In this document: positions 34,087-43,400 of the stretch, one piece after another
How the letters are laid out: every line of letters begins with the position of its first letter
Position numbering within the stretch: the first letter of the stretch is position 1
From: JALSHZ01 sp964614535
GTDB taxonomy: Bacteria; Pseudomonadota; Gammaproteobacteria; UWMA-0217
Assembly (NCBI GenBank): GCA_964614535.1
Contig: CAZTOZ010000076.1
Location: 1 to 64,000 of the forward strand
DNA: 64,000 nucleotides
Direction: 5' to 3'
Position numbers and translations under genes: made by a program
Notes under the pieces: model-generated
Database searches by the model: none
The model's input: only the letters and a program-made list of their open reading frames with translations
What the model was told of the DNA's origin: nothing

Positions 34087-34196
34087 GCACGGAGTCCGGT
34101 GGCCGTAAAACCCTGCACTCTAACCGGCCGCCGATGGAGCGTCAATCGACCGCGGTGGCATGCTACGATTGCCCTGTCAGGCAGCGGACGACGACG

Positions 34197-34568
34197 ATGA
34201 AATTCAGCGAAGACCTCGAAAACAAGCACCGCATGATCACCGCCTACGGCGACGATTTCATCACCATCGAACAGCGGCGCTACACCCATTCGCTGCTGCT
34301 CACCGACGACCAGCCGCCACGGCAATGGTCGATCACCGACGCCGCCGTCATCACCCCCGCCGATCTCGATCCGCTGATCGCGGCCAACCCCGAGATCATC
34401 CTCGTCGGCACCGGCCCGCGGCAGCGCTTTCTCCCCCCCGCCCTGCTCCATCACGTCATGCAACACAGCATCGGCTGCGAGGTGATGACCACCGCCGCCG
34501 CCTGCCGCACGTTCAACATCATTCTCGGCGAGGGGCGGCGCGTCGCCACCGGGTTGATACTGGGTTAA
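34197..34568 (+). CDS. Mth938-like domain protein (NDUFAF3 family)
   Basis: Product of 123 residues from ATG at 34197. It is a compact single domain: MITAYGDDFITIEQRRYTHSLLL, WSITDAAVITPADLDPLIAANPEIILVGTGPRQRFLPP and IGCEVMTTAAACRTFNIILGEGRRVATGLIL are the conserved blocks of the DUF498/Mth938 family. The eukaryotic relative NDUFAF3 helps assemble respiratory complex I. The bacterial role is not settled. It is divergent from alaC by about 110 bp and stands alone. Confidence 0.9.
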   Translation: MKFSEDLENKHRMITAYGDDFITIEQRRYTHSLLLTDDQPPRQWSITDAAVITPADLDPLIAANPEIILVGTGPRQRFLPPALLHHVMQHSIGCEVMTTAAACRTFNIILGEGRRVATGLILG

Positions 34569-34913
34569 GCCTCGAATCTCCCCCGAACTTCCCCTCCAGC
34601 GACTTTGCTCAGGAAGCGGCGTCGCGATTCCACGATCACCGGCCAAGATCCGCCGAGTCGCCGCCCCGTGGAATCACAACAAAAGGGAGACCCCACCATG
34701 CCCGCCGCCCACCCCCTCACACTGCGCATTCCCGGCCAACCGTTACCGGATGACGACGGCGCCGCAGCGCCGCCAGCGCACGCCGGCATATAAAAGTATT
34801 GCTGGAACGGTGGGAGGGGACCGTGGAGAGTGTGGGGAATTGAATGGCACCACGGAGACAGGAGCGCCAGCTCATCACGCCGACGGACATGTCCCCGAGG
34901 CGACCGTGGCCCG
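34569..34913. other. Intergenic region between convergent Mth938-like and rpoS genes
   Basis: About 345 bp between the end of the Mth938-like gene and the end of rpoS. Apart from a possible 31-codon frame at 34698-34793 nothing is evident. An AT-rich patch around 34790-34805 and a run of G-rich sequence follow. No hairpin with a T-tract was found, so the transcription ends are undefined by eye. The longer open frames that run rightward from here are antisense to rpoS and were not taken as genes. Confidence 0.5.
34698..34793 (+). CDS. Possible small peptide of 31 residues
   Basis: The ATG at 34698 is preceded by GGGAG at 11-13 bases spacing and opens a 31-codon frame rich in Pro and Ala that ends at TAA 34791-34793. 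There is no recognised motif and the spacing is longer than ideal. It could be chance in GC-rich DNA; it is listed only because it lies in an otherwise empty region. Confidence 0.15.
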   Translation: MPAAHPLTLRIPGQPLPDDDGAAAPPAHAGI

Positions 34914-35810
34914 TCAGCTGAGCAGCGTCTCCTCCGAAAAGCCCTGGCCGGCCAGAATCCGCCGCAGCCGCCGCAATGCCTCCATCTGGATCTGGCGCAC
35001 CCGCTCGCGGGTGACGCCGAGCTCATTGCCGACCTGCTCCAGCGTGGCCGCTTCGTGCCCGTGCAGCCCGAAACGGCGCACGATCACCTCTTTCTGCTTC
35101 TCGTCGAGTTCACCGAGCCACTGCTCCACGAGCCGCACGATGTCCTTGTCCTGCAGCACCTCGTCCGGCATGGGGAAGGTGTCGTCGACGACGCTCTCGA
35201 GCACCGGGTGGTTGTTGTCGCCGCTGATCGGCGTGTCCAGCGAGGTCACCTTCTCGCTCAGGTCGAGGAGCTTTTCGATGTGGGCGTGGTCCTTGCCGAG
35301 ATACGCCGCCGCCTCCTCGATGCTGGGATCGCGGCCGAGCTTCTGTGTCAGCTCGCGCATTCCGCGCAGATAGCTATTGAGTTCCTTGATGACGTGGATC
35401 GGCAGACGGATGGTACGGGTCTGGTTCATCAGGGCCCGCTCGATGGTCTGGCGGATCCACCAGGTCGCATAGGTGGAGAAGCGGAAGCCCCGCTCCGGAT
35501 CGAACTTCTCCACCGCCCGCATCAGGCCGAGATTGCCCTCCTCGATGAGATCCAGCAGGCTCAGCCCGCGGTTGAGATAGCGGCGCGCGATCTTCACCAC
35601 CAGCCGCAGGTTGCAGACGATCATCTTGCGCCGGGCGGTCTCGTCGCCCTGCCGCGCCAGCCGGCCGTAGTGGACCTCCTCCTCCGGCGTCAGCAGTGGT
35701 GAAAACTCGATCTCCTTGAGATACAACTGCGTGGCATCCAGCTCACTTCTCGTTATTTTTCGCTCCGCCACGGGGGGCGGAACAGTGTCGGCAGTGGACT
35801 GCTTCGTCAT
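34914..35810 (-). CDS. rpoS: RNA polymerase sigma factor RpoS (stationary phase/general stress)
   Basis: Product of 298 residues from ATG at 35810, somewhat shorter than the Escherichia coli protein because the N-terminal region is reduced. Region 1.2 (DATQLYLKEIEFSPLLTPEEEVHYGRLA), region 2 (RRKMIVCNLRLVVKIARRY...LDLIEEGNLGLMRAVEKFDPERGFRFSTYATWWIRQTIERALMNQ), region 3 and region 4 (ELGVTRERVRQIQMEALRRLR) are all clear. The combination with nlpD upstream identifies RpoS rather than RpoD or RpoH. It directs stationary-phase and stress genes. In relatives, promoters inside nlpD also drive rpoS; I did not try to place one here. Confidence 0.96.
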   Translation of the reverse strand: MTKQSTADTVPPPVAERKITRSELDATQLYLKEIEFSPLLTPEEEVHYGRLARQGDETARRKMIVCNLRLVVKIARRYLNRGLSLLDLIEEGNLGLMRAVEKFDPERGFRFSTYATWWIRQTIERALMNQTRTIRLPIHVIKELNSYLRGMRELTQKLGRDPSIEEAAAYLGKDHAHIEKLLDLSEKVTSLDTPISGDNNHPVLESVVDDTFPMPDEVLQDKDIVRLVEQWLGELDEKQKEVIVRRFGLHGHEAATLEQVGNELGVTRERVRQIQMEALRRLRRILAGQGFSEETLLS

Positions 35811-35940
35811 GGAAATGCCCCCGTTTGCAACCGAGCGGACACCCGCTCGTCTGCGATTCGTCACATTGTACGCCTTTGCCACTTGACAGCAACAAGGGAG
35901 GGATTCCCGCGACCGGCCGCTGACGGCCGGTGCCATGCGG

Positions 35941-36780
35941 CTATTTCAGATAGCGCAGCGGATTCACCGGCTTGCCGCGGTAGCGCAGCTCGAAGTGCAG
36001 TTCGGGGGCATTGGTGTGGGGGTCGCCCAGTTCGGCGATGGTCTGGCCGCGCTCGACGATGTCGCCCTCGGCCACGAGCCGTTTGCGGTTGCGGGCGTAG
36101 GCGCTCAGGTAGTCTGGCGAATGCTGGATGATGATCAGCTCCCGGTAGCCTTTCAGCCCGTTGCCGCTGTAGACCACCTTGCCGGCCTCCACCGCCTTGA
36201 CCGGCTGCCCGTTGCGGCCACGGATGCGTATGCCCTGACGCGCGGGCCGCGTGGGGTTGTAACGTTTCACCACCTCGCCCTCGAGTGGCCAGACCCAGGC
36301 GAGCTTGCGCGGCGCCGGCGGTGTGGCCGGCTTGGGCCCAGCCTTCGGCGGCTGAGCCGCCGGTGCTGTCGCCTTGCCACTCGGTGACGACGGCCTGGCC
36401 GGCGGCCGTGGAGACTCGGGTCTGGGGGGCGCCGGCTTGGGTTGCCGCACAGACGGCGTGGCCGGTTTCGGCGCTGGCGGCAAAGTCGGCCGGGTGGCCA
36501 CCTGCGGCGTTCTCGCCACCGGCCTTCGGACCGGCGGACGGTAGCCCGGCGGCGGGCTGAGTCGCAGACGCTGCCCCGGATGGATGGTGTAGGGCGGCTT
36601 GAGCCCGTTCCACGCCATCAGCTCGCGCACGTCGAGCGCATAGCGCCAGGCGATGGTATAGAGGGTGTCGCCGGGCCGGACATGATAGTAGCTGGCGACT
36701 TGGCGGATGTTGTGGTCGCGCTGGGCCGGGCCACACCCCCCCAGCAACATCAGCAACCCGATCGCCACGATTCCGCGCAT
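35941..36780 (-). CDS. nlpD: NlpD-like lipoprotein, LysM plus M23 (LytM) domain
   Basis: Product of 279 residues from ATG at 36780. The lipobox LLGGC near residue 16 marks a lipoprotein. A LysM domain lies at about 32-77 (YHVRPGDTLYTIAWRYALDVRELMAWNGL), then a proline-rich linker of about 85 residues, then a LytM/M23 domain (about 165-275: WPLEGEVVKRY, GIRIRGRNGQPVKAVEAGKVVYSGNGL, YLSAYARN, LHFELRYRGKPVNPLRYL). Canonical HxxxD and HxH zinc ligands are degenerate (the HxH motif reads LHFEL), as in NlpD/EnvC regulators that activate amidases instead of cutting peptidoglycan. It is upstream of rpoS by 130 bp. Confidence 0.94.
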   Translation of the reverse strand: MRGIVAIGLLMLLGGCGPAQRDHNIRQVASYYHVRPGDTLYTIAWRYALDVRELMAWNGLKPPYTIHPGQRLRLSPPPGYRPPVRRPVARTPQVATRPTLPPAPKPATPSVRQPKPAPPRPESPRPPARPSSPSGKATAPAAQPPKAGPKPATPPAPRKLAWVWPLEGEVVKRYNPTRPARQGIRIRGRNGQPVKAVEAGKVVYSGNGLKGYRELIIIQHSPDYLSAYARNRKRLVAEGDIVERGQTIAELGDPHTNAPELHFELRYRGKPVNPLRYLK

Positions 36781-36785
36781 CACGG

Positions 36786-37367
36786 TCAACGCAGGTTGAG
36801 CCACAGCAGCGCGGCGACGACGACGGCCACCAGCCCCCAGCCGAGCCATTCGACGTACTGGCGGATCTTCGGCTCCATCGCCGGCCCGAGCCAGCGCACC
36901 AGCGCGGCGATGAGGAAGAACTGGGAGGCACGGCCAATGATCGAGGCGACGACGAACGGCAGCAGCGCCATCGACAGCGCGCCGGCGGTGATGGTGAAGA
37001 TCTTGTAGGGTATCGGGGAGAAGCCGGCCATCAGCACCACCCAGGCACCGTACTGCCCGAACCACGCTCGCGCCCGGGCGATCTGCTCGGCATGACCGCT
37101 GAACAACGGCTCCACCCATTCGAAGGCGAAATGGCCGATGAAATAGCCCGCGACGCCGCCCAGCACCGAGGCGATGGTGGTGATCAGCGCCAGCCGCCAG
37201 GCCCTGGGCACGTCGGCGAGACACATCGGCAGCAGCATCACCGCCACCGGCACCGGAAAGAACGACGACTCGGCAAAGCTGACCGCCGCCAGATAACGCT
37301 CCGCATGGGGGTGACGCGCCCAACCCATGACGCGGTCGTAGAGGTTTCCGAACATTCCTTCCAGCAT
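36786..37367 (-). CDS. YqaA family (DedA/SNARE-associated type) inner membrane protein
   Basis: Product of 193 residues from ATG at 37367, with AAGGAG upstream. Motifs: HAERYLAAVSFAESSFFPVPVAVMLLPMCLADVPRAWRLALITTIASVLGGVAGYFIGHFAFE and GFSPIPYKIFTITAGALSM match the YqaA branch of the DedA/VTT superfamily. Four or five membrane helices are predicted. DedA-type proteins are linked to lipid-carrier transport and envelope homeostasis; the exact role of this branch is unknown. It sits between pcm and nlpD, a frequent arrangement in gammaproteobacteria, 5 bp before nlpD. Confidence 0.92.
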   Translation of the reverse strand: MLEGMFGNLYDRVMGWARHPHAERYLAAVSFAESSFFPVPVAVMLLPMCLADVPRAWRLALITTIASVLGGVAGYFIGHFAFEWVEPLFSGHAEQIARARAWFGQYGAWVVLMAGFSPIPYKIFTITAGALSMALLPFVVASIIGRASQFFLIAALVRWLGPAMEPKIRQYVEWLGWGLVAVVVAALLWLNLR

Positions 37368-37398
37368 AGCGTTCTCCTTGGACCGGCCTGCGACCGGC

Positions 37399-38061
37399 TT
37401 ATATGGCGCCCTTGAGCAGCGGCACGAACTCCACCGGCTCGACATCCTCGCGCTCGTAGCCCGTCTCGGTACGCTCCACCCGGATCAGCTGCTGTGTGCG
37501 CCGCTGTTCACCGACCGGGACGATGATCTGCCCGCCCACCCGCACCAGCTGCAACAGCACTTCGGGAAAGGTCTCCGGCGCCGCGGTGACGACGATGGCA
37601 TCGAAGGGCGCCTCGCGCCGCCACGCCAGCTCGCCGTCGGAGTAGCGGCAGCGGATGTTGTCGTAGCCGAGCTGTCCGAGCAGTTGCCGCGTCTGCAGAT
37701 AGAGGCTGTGAATCCGCTCCGAGGTGAACACCTGCGGCACCAGCTGCGCCAGCACCGCCGCCTGATAGCCGGAGCCGGTACCCACCTCCAGCACCTTCTC
37801 CACCGGGCGCTGCATCACCAGCTCGGTCATCCGGGCCACGATATAGGGACGGGAGATGGTCTGGCCGCCGGCGATCGGCAACGCCGCCTCCTCGTAGGCG
37901 CGGTGCGCCAGCGCCTCGGCCACGAACAGATGGCGTGGTACCTCGCGCATCGCCATCAGCACCCGGATGTCGCCAATGCCCTGCTCGCTGAGCCGCTCCA
38001 GCATCCGGTCGCGGGCACGCTGGCTGGTCATGCCGATGCCGGCCCTGTCCACCTGGTTCAC
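37399..38061 (-). CDS. pcm: Protein-L-isoaspartate O-methyltransferase
   Basis: Product of 220 residues starting at GTG 38061, which overlaps the surE stop (GTGA). PRHLFVAEALAHRAYEEAALPIAGGQTISRPYIVARM is the signature substrate-binding stretch, followed by the SAM-binding motif VLEVGTGSGYQAAVLAQLV and PFDAIVVTAAPETFPEVLLQLVRVGGQIIVPVG. It methylates isoaspartyl residues in aged proteins so they can revert to aspartate. surE-pcm pairing upstream of nlpD-rpoS is typical of stationary-phase repair loci. Confidence 0.97.
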   Translation of the reverse strand: MNQVDRAGIGMTSQRARDRMLERLSEQGIGDIRVLMAMREVPRHLFVAEALAHRAYEEAALPIAGGQTISRPYIVARMTELVMQRPVEKVLEVGTGSGYQAAVLAQLVPQVFTSERIHSLYLQTRQLLGQLGYDNIRCRYSDGELAWRREAPFDAIVVTAAPETFPEVLLQLVRVGGQIIVPVGEQRRTQQLIRVERTETGYEREDVEPVEFVPLLKGAI

Positions 38062-38810
38062 GGTTTCGCGCCCTCCAGCCAGTCGGCCATGATCGCCAGC
38101 TGATGGTGACGGGTCAGGTCGATCTGCAGCGGCGTGACCGAGACATAGCCCTGCTCGACCGCATGAAAATCGGTGCCCTCCCCCGCATCCTGTGCCGGCC
38201 CCGGCGGCCCGACCCAGAAAATCGTCTCGCCACGCGGATCCGTCGTCCGTGTCGCCGGCTCGGCCTTGTGACGATGGCCGAGCCGGGTTGCGCGATACCC
38301 CTGGATCTCCTCCAGCGGCAGATCCGGCACATTGATGTTGAGGATCACATCGGCCGGCAGCGGCTCGTCTTGCAGCCGGCGCACCACCGACTCCACCGCG
38401 CGCACCGCCGTCGGCAGATGCCGTGGCTCGAACGCCGCGATCGACACCGCAATCGCCGGCAGCCCCAGGTGCCGCCCCTCCATCGCGCCGGCGACGGTGC
38501 CGGAATAGATGACATCGTCACCCAGATTGGCACCCAGGTTGATCCCGCTGATGACCATGTCCGGCTCGGACGCCATCAACCCGGTGATGCCGAGATGGAC
38601 GCAGTCGGTCGGGGTGCCGTTGACCTTGTAGCAGCCCGGCCCGGTCGGCGTGGCCCGCAGCGGATTCTCCAGCGTCAGCGAATTGCTGGCGCCGGAGCGG
38701 TCGCGATCGGGCGCCACCACCGTGACCTCACCGTGGGCACGCATCGCCGCCGCCAGCGCCGTGAGGCCGGGCGACAGGTATCCATCGTCGTTGCTGAGCA
38801 GAATCTTCAT
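38058..38810 (-). CDS. surE: 5'/3'-nucleotidase SurE
   Basis: Product of 250 residues from ATG at 38810. MKILLSNDDGYLSPGLTAL carries the paired aspartates of the metal site, VVAPDRDRSGASNSLT the substrate loop, and MVISGINLGANLGDDVIYSGTVAGAMEG the second conserved block. SurE dephosphorylates nucleoside monophosphates and short polyphosphate and is linked to survival in stationary phase. The frame extends farther upstream, but the family N-terminus fixes this start. It is divergent from the Smr gene by 82 bp. Confidence 0.97.
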   Translation of the reverse strand: MKILLSNDDGYLSPGLTALAAAMRAHGEVTVVAPDRDRSGASNSLTLENPLRATPTGPGCYKVNGTPTDCVHLGITGLMASEPDMVISGINLGANLGDDVIYSGTVAGAMEGRHLGLPAIAVSIAAFEPRHLPTAVRAVESVVRRLQDEPLPADVILNINVPDLPLEEIQGYRATRLGHRHKAEPATRTTDPRGETIFWVGPPGPAQDAGEGTDFHAVEQGYVSVTPLQIDLTRHHQLAIMADWLEGAKP

Positions 38811-38892
38811 CGGTGGGGAACGGGTATCGGCTGCCACGATTTCCGGGCGAGGCGGTATGATACTGGATCGGACGCCGCTCCAGTAGAGAACC

Positions 38893-39426
38893 ATGGCCCA
38901 GGATGACGACGACATCGAGCTGTTCCGCGCCGCCGTCGGCGAGGTCGAGCCCGTGCGGCACGACCGCGTGGAGCACGCCATCGAAAAACCCTCGGCGGAG
39001 CCACTACAGCGCCAGCGGGACGAGGCCCGGGTTCTCGTCGATGCCTTCAGCGACGACTACCTCAGTGAGGAGCTGCAACCGGGCGACGAACTCGCCTATG
39101 CCGTCCCCGGCCTCCAACCCAGCCAGTTCCGCAAGCTTCGCCGTGGTGAATTCCGCCGCGAGGCCGAACTGGACCTGCATGGCATGACCGCCGAAAACGC
39201 CCGCAAGGCCCTGGCCCTGCTGCTGGCCGAAGCACTGGAAGAAGGCTGGCGCTGCCTGCGCATCATCCACGGCAAGGGACTGCGTTCCTCCAACGATGGC
39301 CCCGTCCTCAAGACCCGCCTCAACACTTGGCTGCGCCAGCGCAGCGAGGTGCTGGCGTTCTGCTCGGCCCCGCCACGCGACGGTGGCACCGGCGCGGTCT
39401 ACGTGCTGCTGAAGAAGAAGCGGTGA
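38893..39426 (+). CDS. Smr-domain protein (SmrA/YdaL type)
   Basis: Product of 177 residues from ATG at 38893. The N-terminal half is charged (MAQDDDDIELFRAAVGEVEP, later RREAELDLHGMT). The Smr domain covers residues about 95-175, with the motif LDLHGMTAENARKALALLLAEALEEGWRCLRIIHGKGLRS and the closing GAVYVLLKKK. The LDLHG and HGKG pairs are intact. Smr domains of this kind have been associated with DNA or RNA nicking endonuclease activity, in proteins separate from MutS2. It is transcribed divergently from surE and in the same direction as tatD. Confidence 0.93.
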   Translation: MAQDDDDIELFRAAVGEVEPVRHDRVEHAIEKPSAEPLQRQRDEARVLVDAFSDDYLSEELQPGDELAYAVPGLQPSQFRKLRRGEFRREAELDLHGMTAENARKALALLLAEALEEGWRCLRIIHGKGLRSSNDGPVLKTRLNTWLRQRSEVLAFCSAPPRDGGTGAVYVLLKKKR

Positions 39427-39502
39427 CGACGACCGCCCCGGCGGACAGAGACTGCCCGCCCCCGCCCCGCTGCGGTATAGTTGCCCGCTTCCCGTTGCAC
39501 CG

Positions 39503-40288
39503 ATGCACAAGCCAATGAAACTCGTCGATTCCCACTGCCACATCAACTTCGATCCGCTGGGTGGCGACATCCCCGGCCTGCTCGCCAGGGCGAGGGCCAA
39601 CGATGTCGAGAGCATGCTCTGCGTCGCGGTGACGCTGGAGGAGTACCCCGAGGTGCTGGCGCTGGCGCGCGAACACGAACACATCCACGCCTCGGTGGGG
39701 GTGCACCCCAACGTCACCGACGGCGAGGATCCGACGGTGGAGCGGCTGGTGGCGCTGGGCTGCGACGAGCACGTCGTCGCCATCGGCGAGACCGGGCTGG
39801 ACTATTTCCGCAGCGAAGGGGATCTCGCCTGGCAGCAGGCGCGTTTTCGCCGCCACATCGAGGCGGCGCGGCAACTGCAAAAGCCACTGATCATCCACAC
39901 CCGCGACGCCGCCAACGACACCATCGACATCCTGCGCGGCGAGCACGCCGAAGAACCCGGCGGCGTCATCCACTGTTTCACCGAGGATTGGGCTTTCGCG
40001 AAGAAGGCGCTGGATCTCGATTTCTATATCTCCTTCTCCGGCATCGTCACCTTCAAGTCGGCGCAACAGATTCAGGACGCCGCCAAAAAGGTGCCACTGG
40101 AGCGGATTCTGGTGGAGACCGACTCGCCCTATCTGGCACCGGTACCCCATCGGGGCAAGACCAACCAGCCGGCCTACACCCGCCATGTGGCAGAATTTCT
40201 CGCTGAGCTGCGGGGGACCGACCTGGAGACGATCGCCGCGGCGACGACGGAGAACTTCTACCGCCTGTTCCGGCAGGCGGCCGCATAG
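39503..40288 (+). CDS. TatD family metal-dependent hydrolase
   Basis: Product of 261 residues; ATG at 39503 or, more in line with relatives, ATG at 39515 (MKLVDSHCHINF). The TIM-barrel metal ligands are present: DSHCHINF at the N-terminus, VAIGETGLDYFRS, PLIIHTRDAANDTI, GVIHCFTED, and ILVETDSPYLAPVPHRGKTNQPAYT at the end. TatD-type enzymes are metal-dependent DNases or related phosphoesterases and some act on 3' ends in DNA repair; the exact substrate of this branch (YcfH-like) is uncertain. It lies 76 bp after the Smr gene. Confidence 0.93.
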   Translation: MHKPMKLVDSHCHINFDPLGGDIPGLLARARANDVESMLCVAVTLEEYPEVLALAREHEHIHASVGVHPNVTDGEDPTVERLVALGCDEHVVAIGETGLDYFRSEGDLAWQQARFRRHIEAARQLQKPLIIHTRDAANDTIDILRGEHAEEPGGVIHCFTEDWAFAKKALDLDFYISFSGIVTFKSAQQIQDAAKKVPLERILVETDSPYLAPVPHRGKTNQPAYTRHVAEFLAELRGTDLETIAAATTENFYRLFRQAAA

Positions 40289-40403
40289 CCAGCGGCACCG
40301 GCCCGGCTTTCGCGGCATCATCATCCATCCGGCAATGGAAGTCGCCGGATCAACTATTGGCACAAGGATGCGCCGGTTGCCATCACATTCGACAGGACAG
40401 CCG

Positions 40404-43400
40404 ATGCAAGACACCGCCCGATCCCTGTTCCGCGCCCTTTTCGCGCTGCTCGCCCTGCACCCCACCATGACGCTGGCGCTGCCGGCCGACATCGCCGACG
40501 GCTTCACCCGCACCGTGCTGGCCGACGGACTCGCCAATCCGGTGGATTTCGAGATCGCCGCCGACGGCAGGATCTTCATCCTCGACCGCTTCGGCAAGCT
40601 GTGGGTCCGGCTACCGGACGGCTCGATGGTGCTGGCAGCCGACATTCCCGTCTACCACGAGAGCGAAGCCGGGTTGATCGGCATCGCACTGGATCCCAAT
40701 TTCGCCACCAACGACCTCCTCTATCTCTACTACTCACCACCGACACCGAGCGAACATCGCCTGTCCCGCTTCAAGATGAACGGCAACACGCTCGACGTCG
40801 ATTCGGAGATCATCATGCTGCAGGTGGCCACCGATCGCGACGGGCCGGCCCACGACGGCGGCAATCTCGAATTCGATGGCTTCGGCAATCTCTATATCGG
40901 CACCGGCGACGCCGCGGAACACAGCCCCTACGCCGCCGTGGACGAGAGCGAAAAGAACAACAGCGCCGAGAAGTCCTCCTCCAACACGAAGGACCTGCGC
41001 GGCAAGATTCTGCGCATCACGCCGCAGCCGGACGGCAGCTACACCATACCCGCCGGCAATCTGTTCAGTGACCCCGCCGACGGACGGCCGGAGATCTACG
41101 TGATGGGCGCGCGCAACCCGTACAAATTCGAGATCGACCCCGCGACCAACTGGCTGTTCTGGGCGGACATCGGCCCCGACGCCGCCACCGCCAGCGAACT
41201 GGGGCCGGCGGGACTCGACGAGATCAATCTCACCAAGGCCGCCGGCAACTACGGCTGGCCCTATTTCATCGGCGCCAACCAGCCCTATCTCGTTCGCGGG
41301 CAGAAGATGGATCCGGCGGCACCGATCAACACCTCGAAATGGAACGACGGACCACAGGGGCCACTGCCGCCGGCGCAGCCGCACTGGTTCAGCAAACCAC
41401 AACCGGCGATTGCGCTGATGGGCGGCCCGGTCTACCGTTTCGACCCCGCGGTCACGGCGGCCGGCCGGCTGCCCGCCGATTTCGACCAGCACTACTTCTA
41501 CTGGGATTTCGTCACCAGCCGGATCTGGGCGGTGCGGTTCGACGATGCCGGCAACGCCCTGGGCGAAACGCAGATCGCCAAGACCGCCACCGGCCGCTTC
41601 AAATGGCTGATCGACATCGAGCTGGGCCCCGACGGGCGGCTCTATACGCTGGAGTACACCGATGCCCAGGTGCCCTATGGGCCGGTGCCGGCCACCGGCA
41701 AGCTGTCCCGGCTGGACTTCACCGGCCCCGCCTCGGCCAATCTGGCCCTGGGCCGGGTCGTGGCGGTGTCATCGACCGAAAGCGGTACCGCACAGGCGCA
41801 GAAGGAGAATCTCGCCGCCAGCAACGCCGTCGATGGCGATCCGGCCACCCGCTGGTCCAGCGCATTCTTCGAACCGCAGTGGATTCGCATCGATCTCGGC
41901 GACGAGATGACCATCGACCGCATCGAGATCGTCTGGGACCCCTACGCCTGGGGCGGCAGCTACAAGGTTCAGCTCTCCGCCGACGGCGATACCTGGACGA
42001 CGGTCCACCAGGTCGATGGCGGCGACAACACCCCGGCGACGATCACCTTTCCGCCGAACCGCGCGCGTCACGTCCGCATCGCCGACATCACCCGAGGCGG
42101 CAACTGGAACTGGGGCATCGCCATCTACGAGCTGCGGGTCTTCGGCCCGACCCAGGGCAACCGCTTCGCCGATCCGCTGTTCCATCACCAGCATTATCAG
42201 GGCTCGGGCACTTGCGCGCTCTGCCACGGCGGCCTCACCGACAGCGACGGCCGCTCCATCTCGATCAACAACGACTGGTCGGCCAGCATGATGGCCAACG
42301 CGGTCCGCGACCCCTACTGGCTCGCCAAGGTGGCCGCCGAGCTCAAACGCAACCCGCAGCTCGAAGCGGAGATCAACGACCAGTGCACCCGCTGCCACGC
42401 ACCGATGGCCAACGACGCGCTGAAGAAGGCAGGCCAGCCGATCCGGCTGTTCGGCGACGGGTTCAACCATCCCGACAACGACTATTTCGACGCCGCGATG
42501 GATGGCGTCAGCTGCACCGTCTGCCACCAGATCGCCGACGTCAACCTCGGCACGGCCGAGGGCAACTCGGGCCGGTTCGTGGTGGAACGTTACGACGACA
42601 AGGCGGCACGGCCGGCCTACGGCCAATACCCGAATCCGAAGATCGAACCAATGCGTTCCAATGCCGGTTTCACGCCGACCCACGCAACCCATATCAGCGA
42701 GTCGGCCCTCTGTGCCACCTGCCACGACCTGAAGACACCCTATGTGGACGCCAACGGCCAGATCGCCAGCAGTGACTACCCGAGCCATTTTCCGGAGCAG
42801 ATGGTCTTCACCGAATGGCGCAACAGCGTCTATGCCGGCGGTGGCGCCGACGGGAAAACCTGCCAGCAGTGCCACATGCCGCGGGTCGAAGGCAGGGTGG
42901 CCATCGCCACCAACTCCGGTCAGGTGCCTGCGCGGGAGAATTTCGCCCGCCATACGATGACCGGCGCCAATACGACGATGCTGGCCATGCTACGGGACAA
43001 CGCCGCCACCCTCGGCGTCAGCGCCACCCAGGCGGCGCTGAACGCCGAGATCGAGCGGACGCGGGCATTTCTCGAGACGGCCGCCTCGATCGACATCACC
43101 GAGACACGCATCGACGACGGCACGCTGCAAGCGACGGTGAAACTGACCAACCACACCGGACACAAACTGCCGGGCGGCTACCCGTCACGGCGGATGTTCA
43201 TCCACTTCACCGTGGCCGACGCCGACGGCAACCTCCTGTTCGAATCCGGCCGACCCAATCCCGACGGCAGCATCGACGGCAATATCGAAGACAAAGACGA
43301 AAGCCGCTACGAGCCCCACTACGACCTCATCACCTCGGCCGATCAGGTACAGATCTACGAGCCGATCATGGCCGACAGCGACGGCAACGTCACCCACACA

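Noticed and set aside
34750..35373. 207-codon plus-strand frame rich in Ser
   Set aside because: It is antisense to the rpoS region 4 and 3 coding sequence; no ribosome site or domain.
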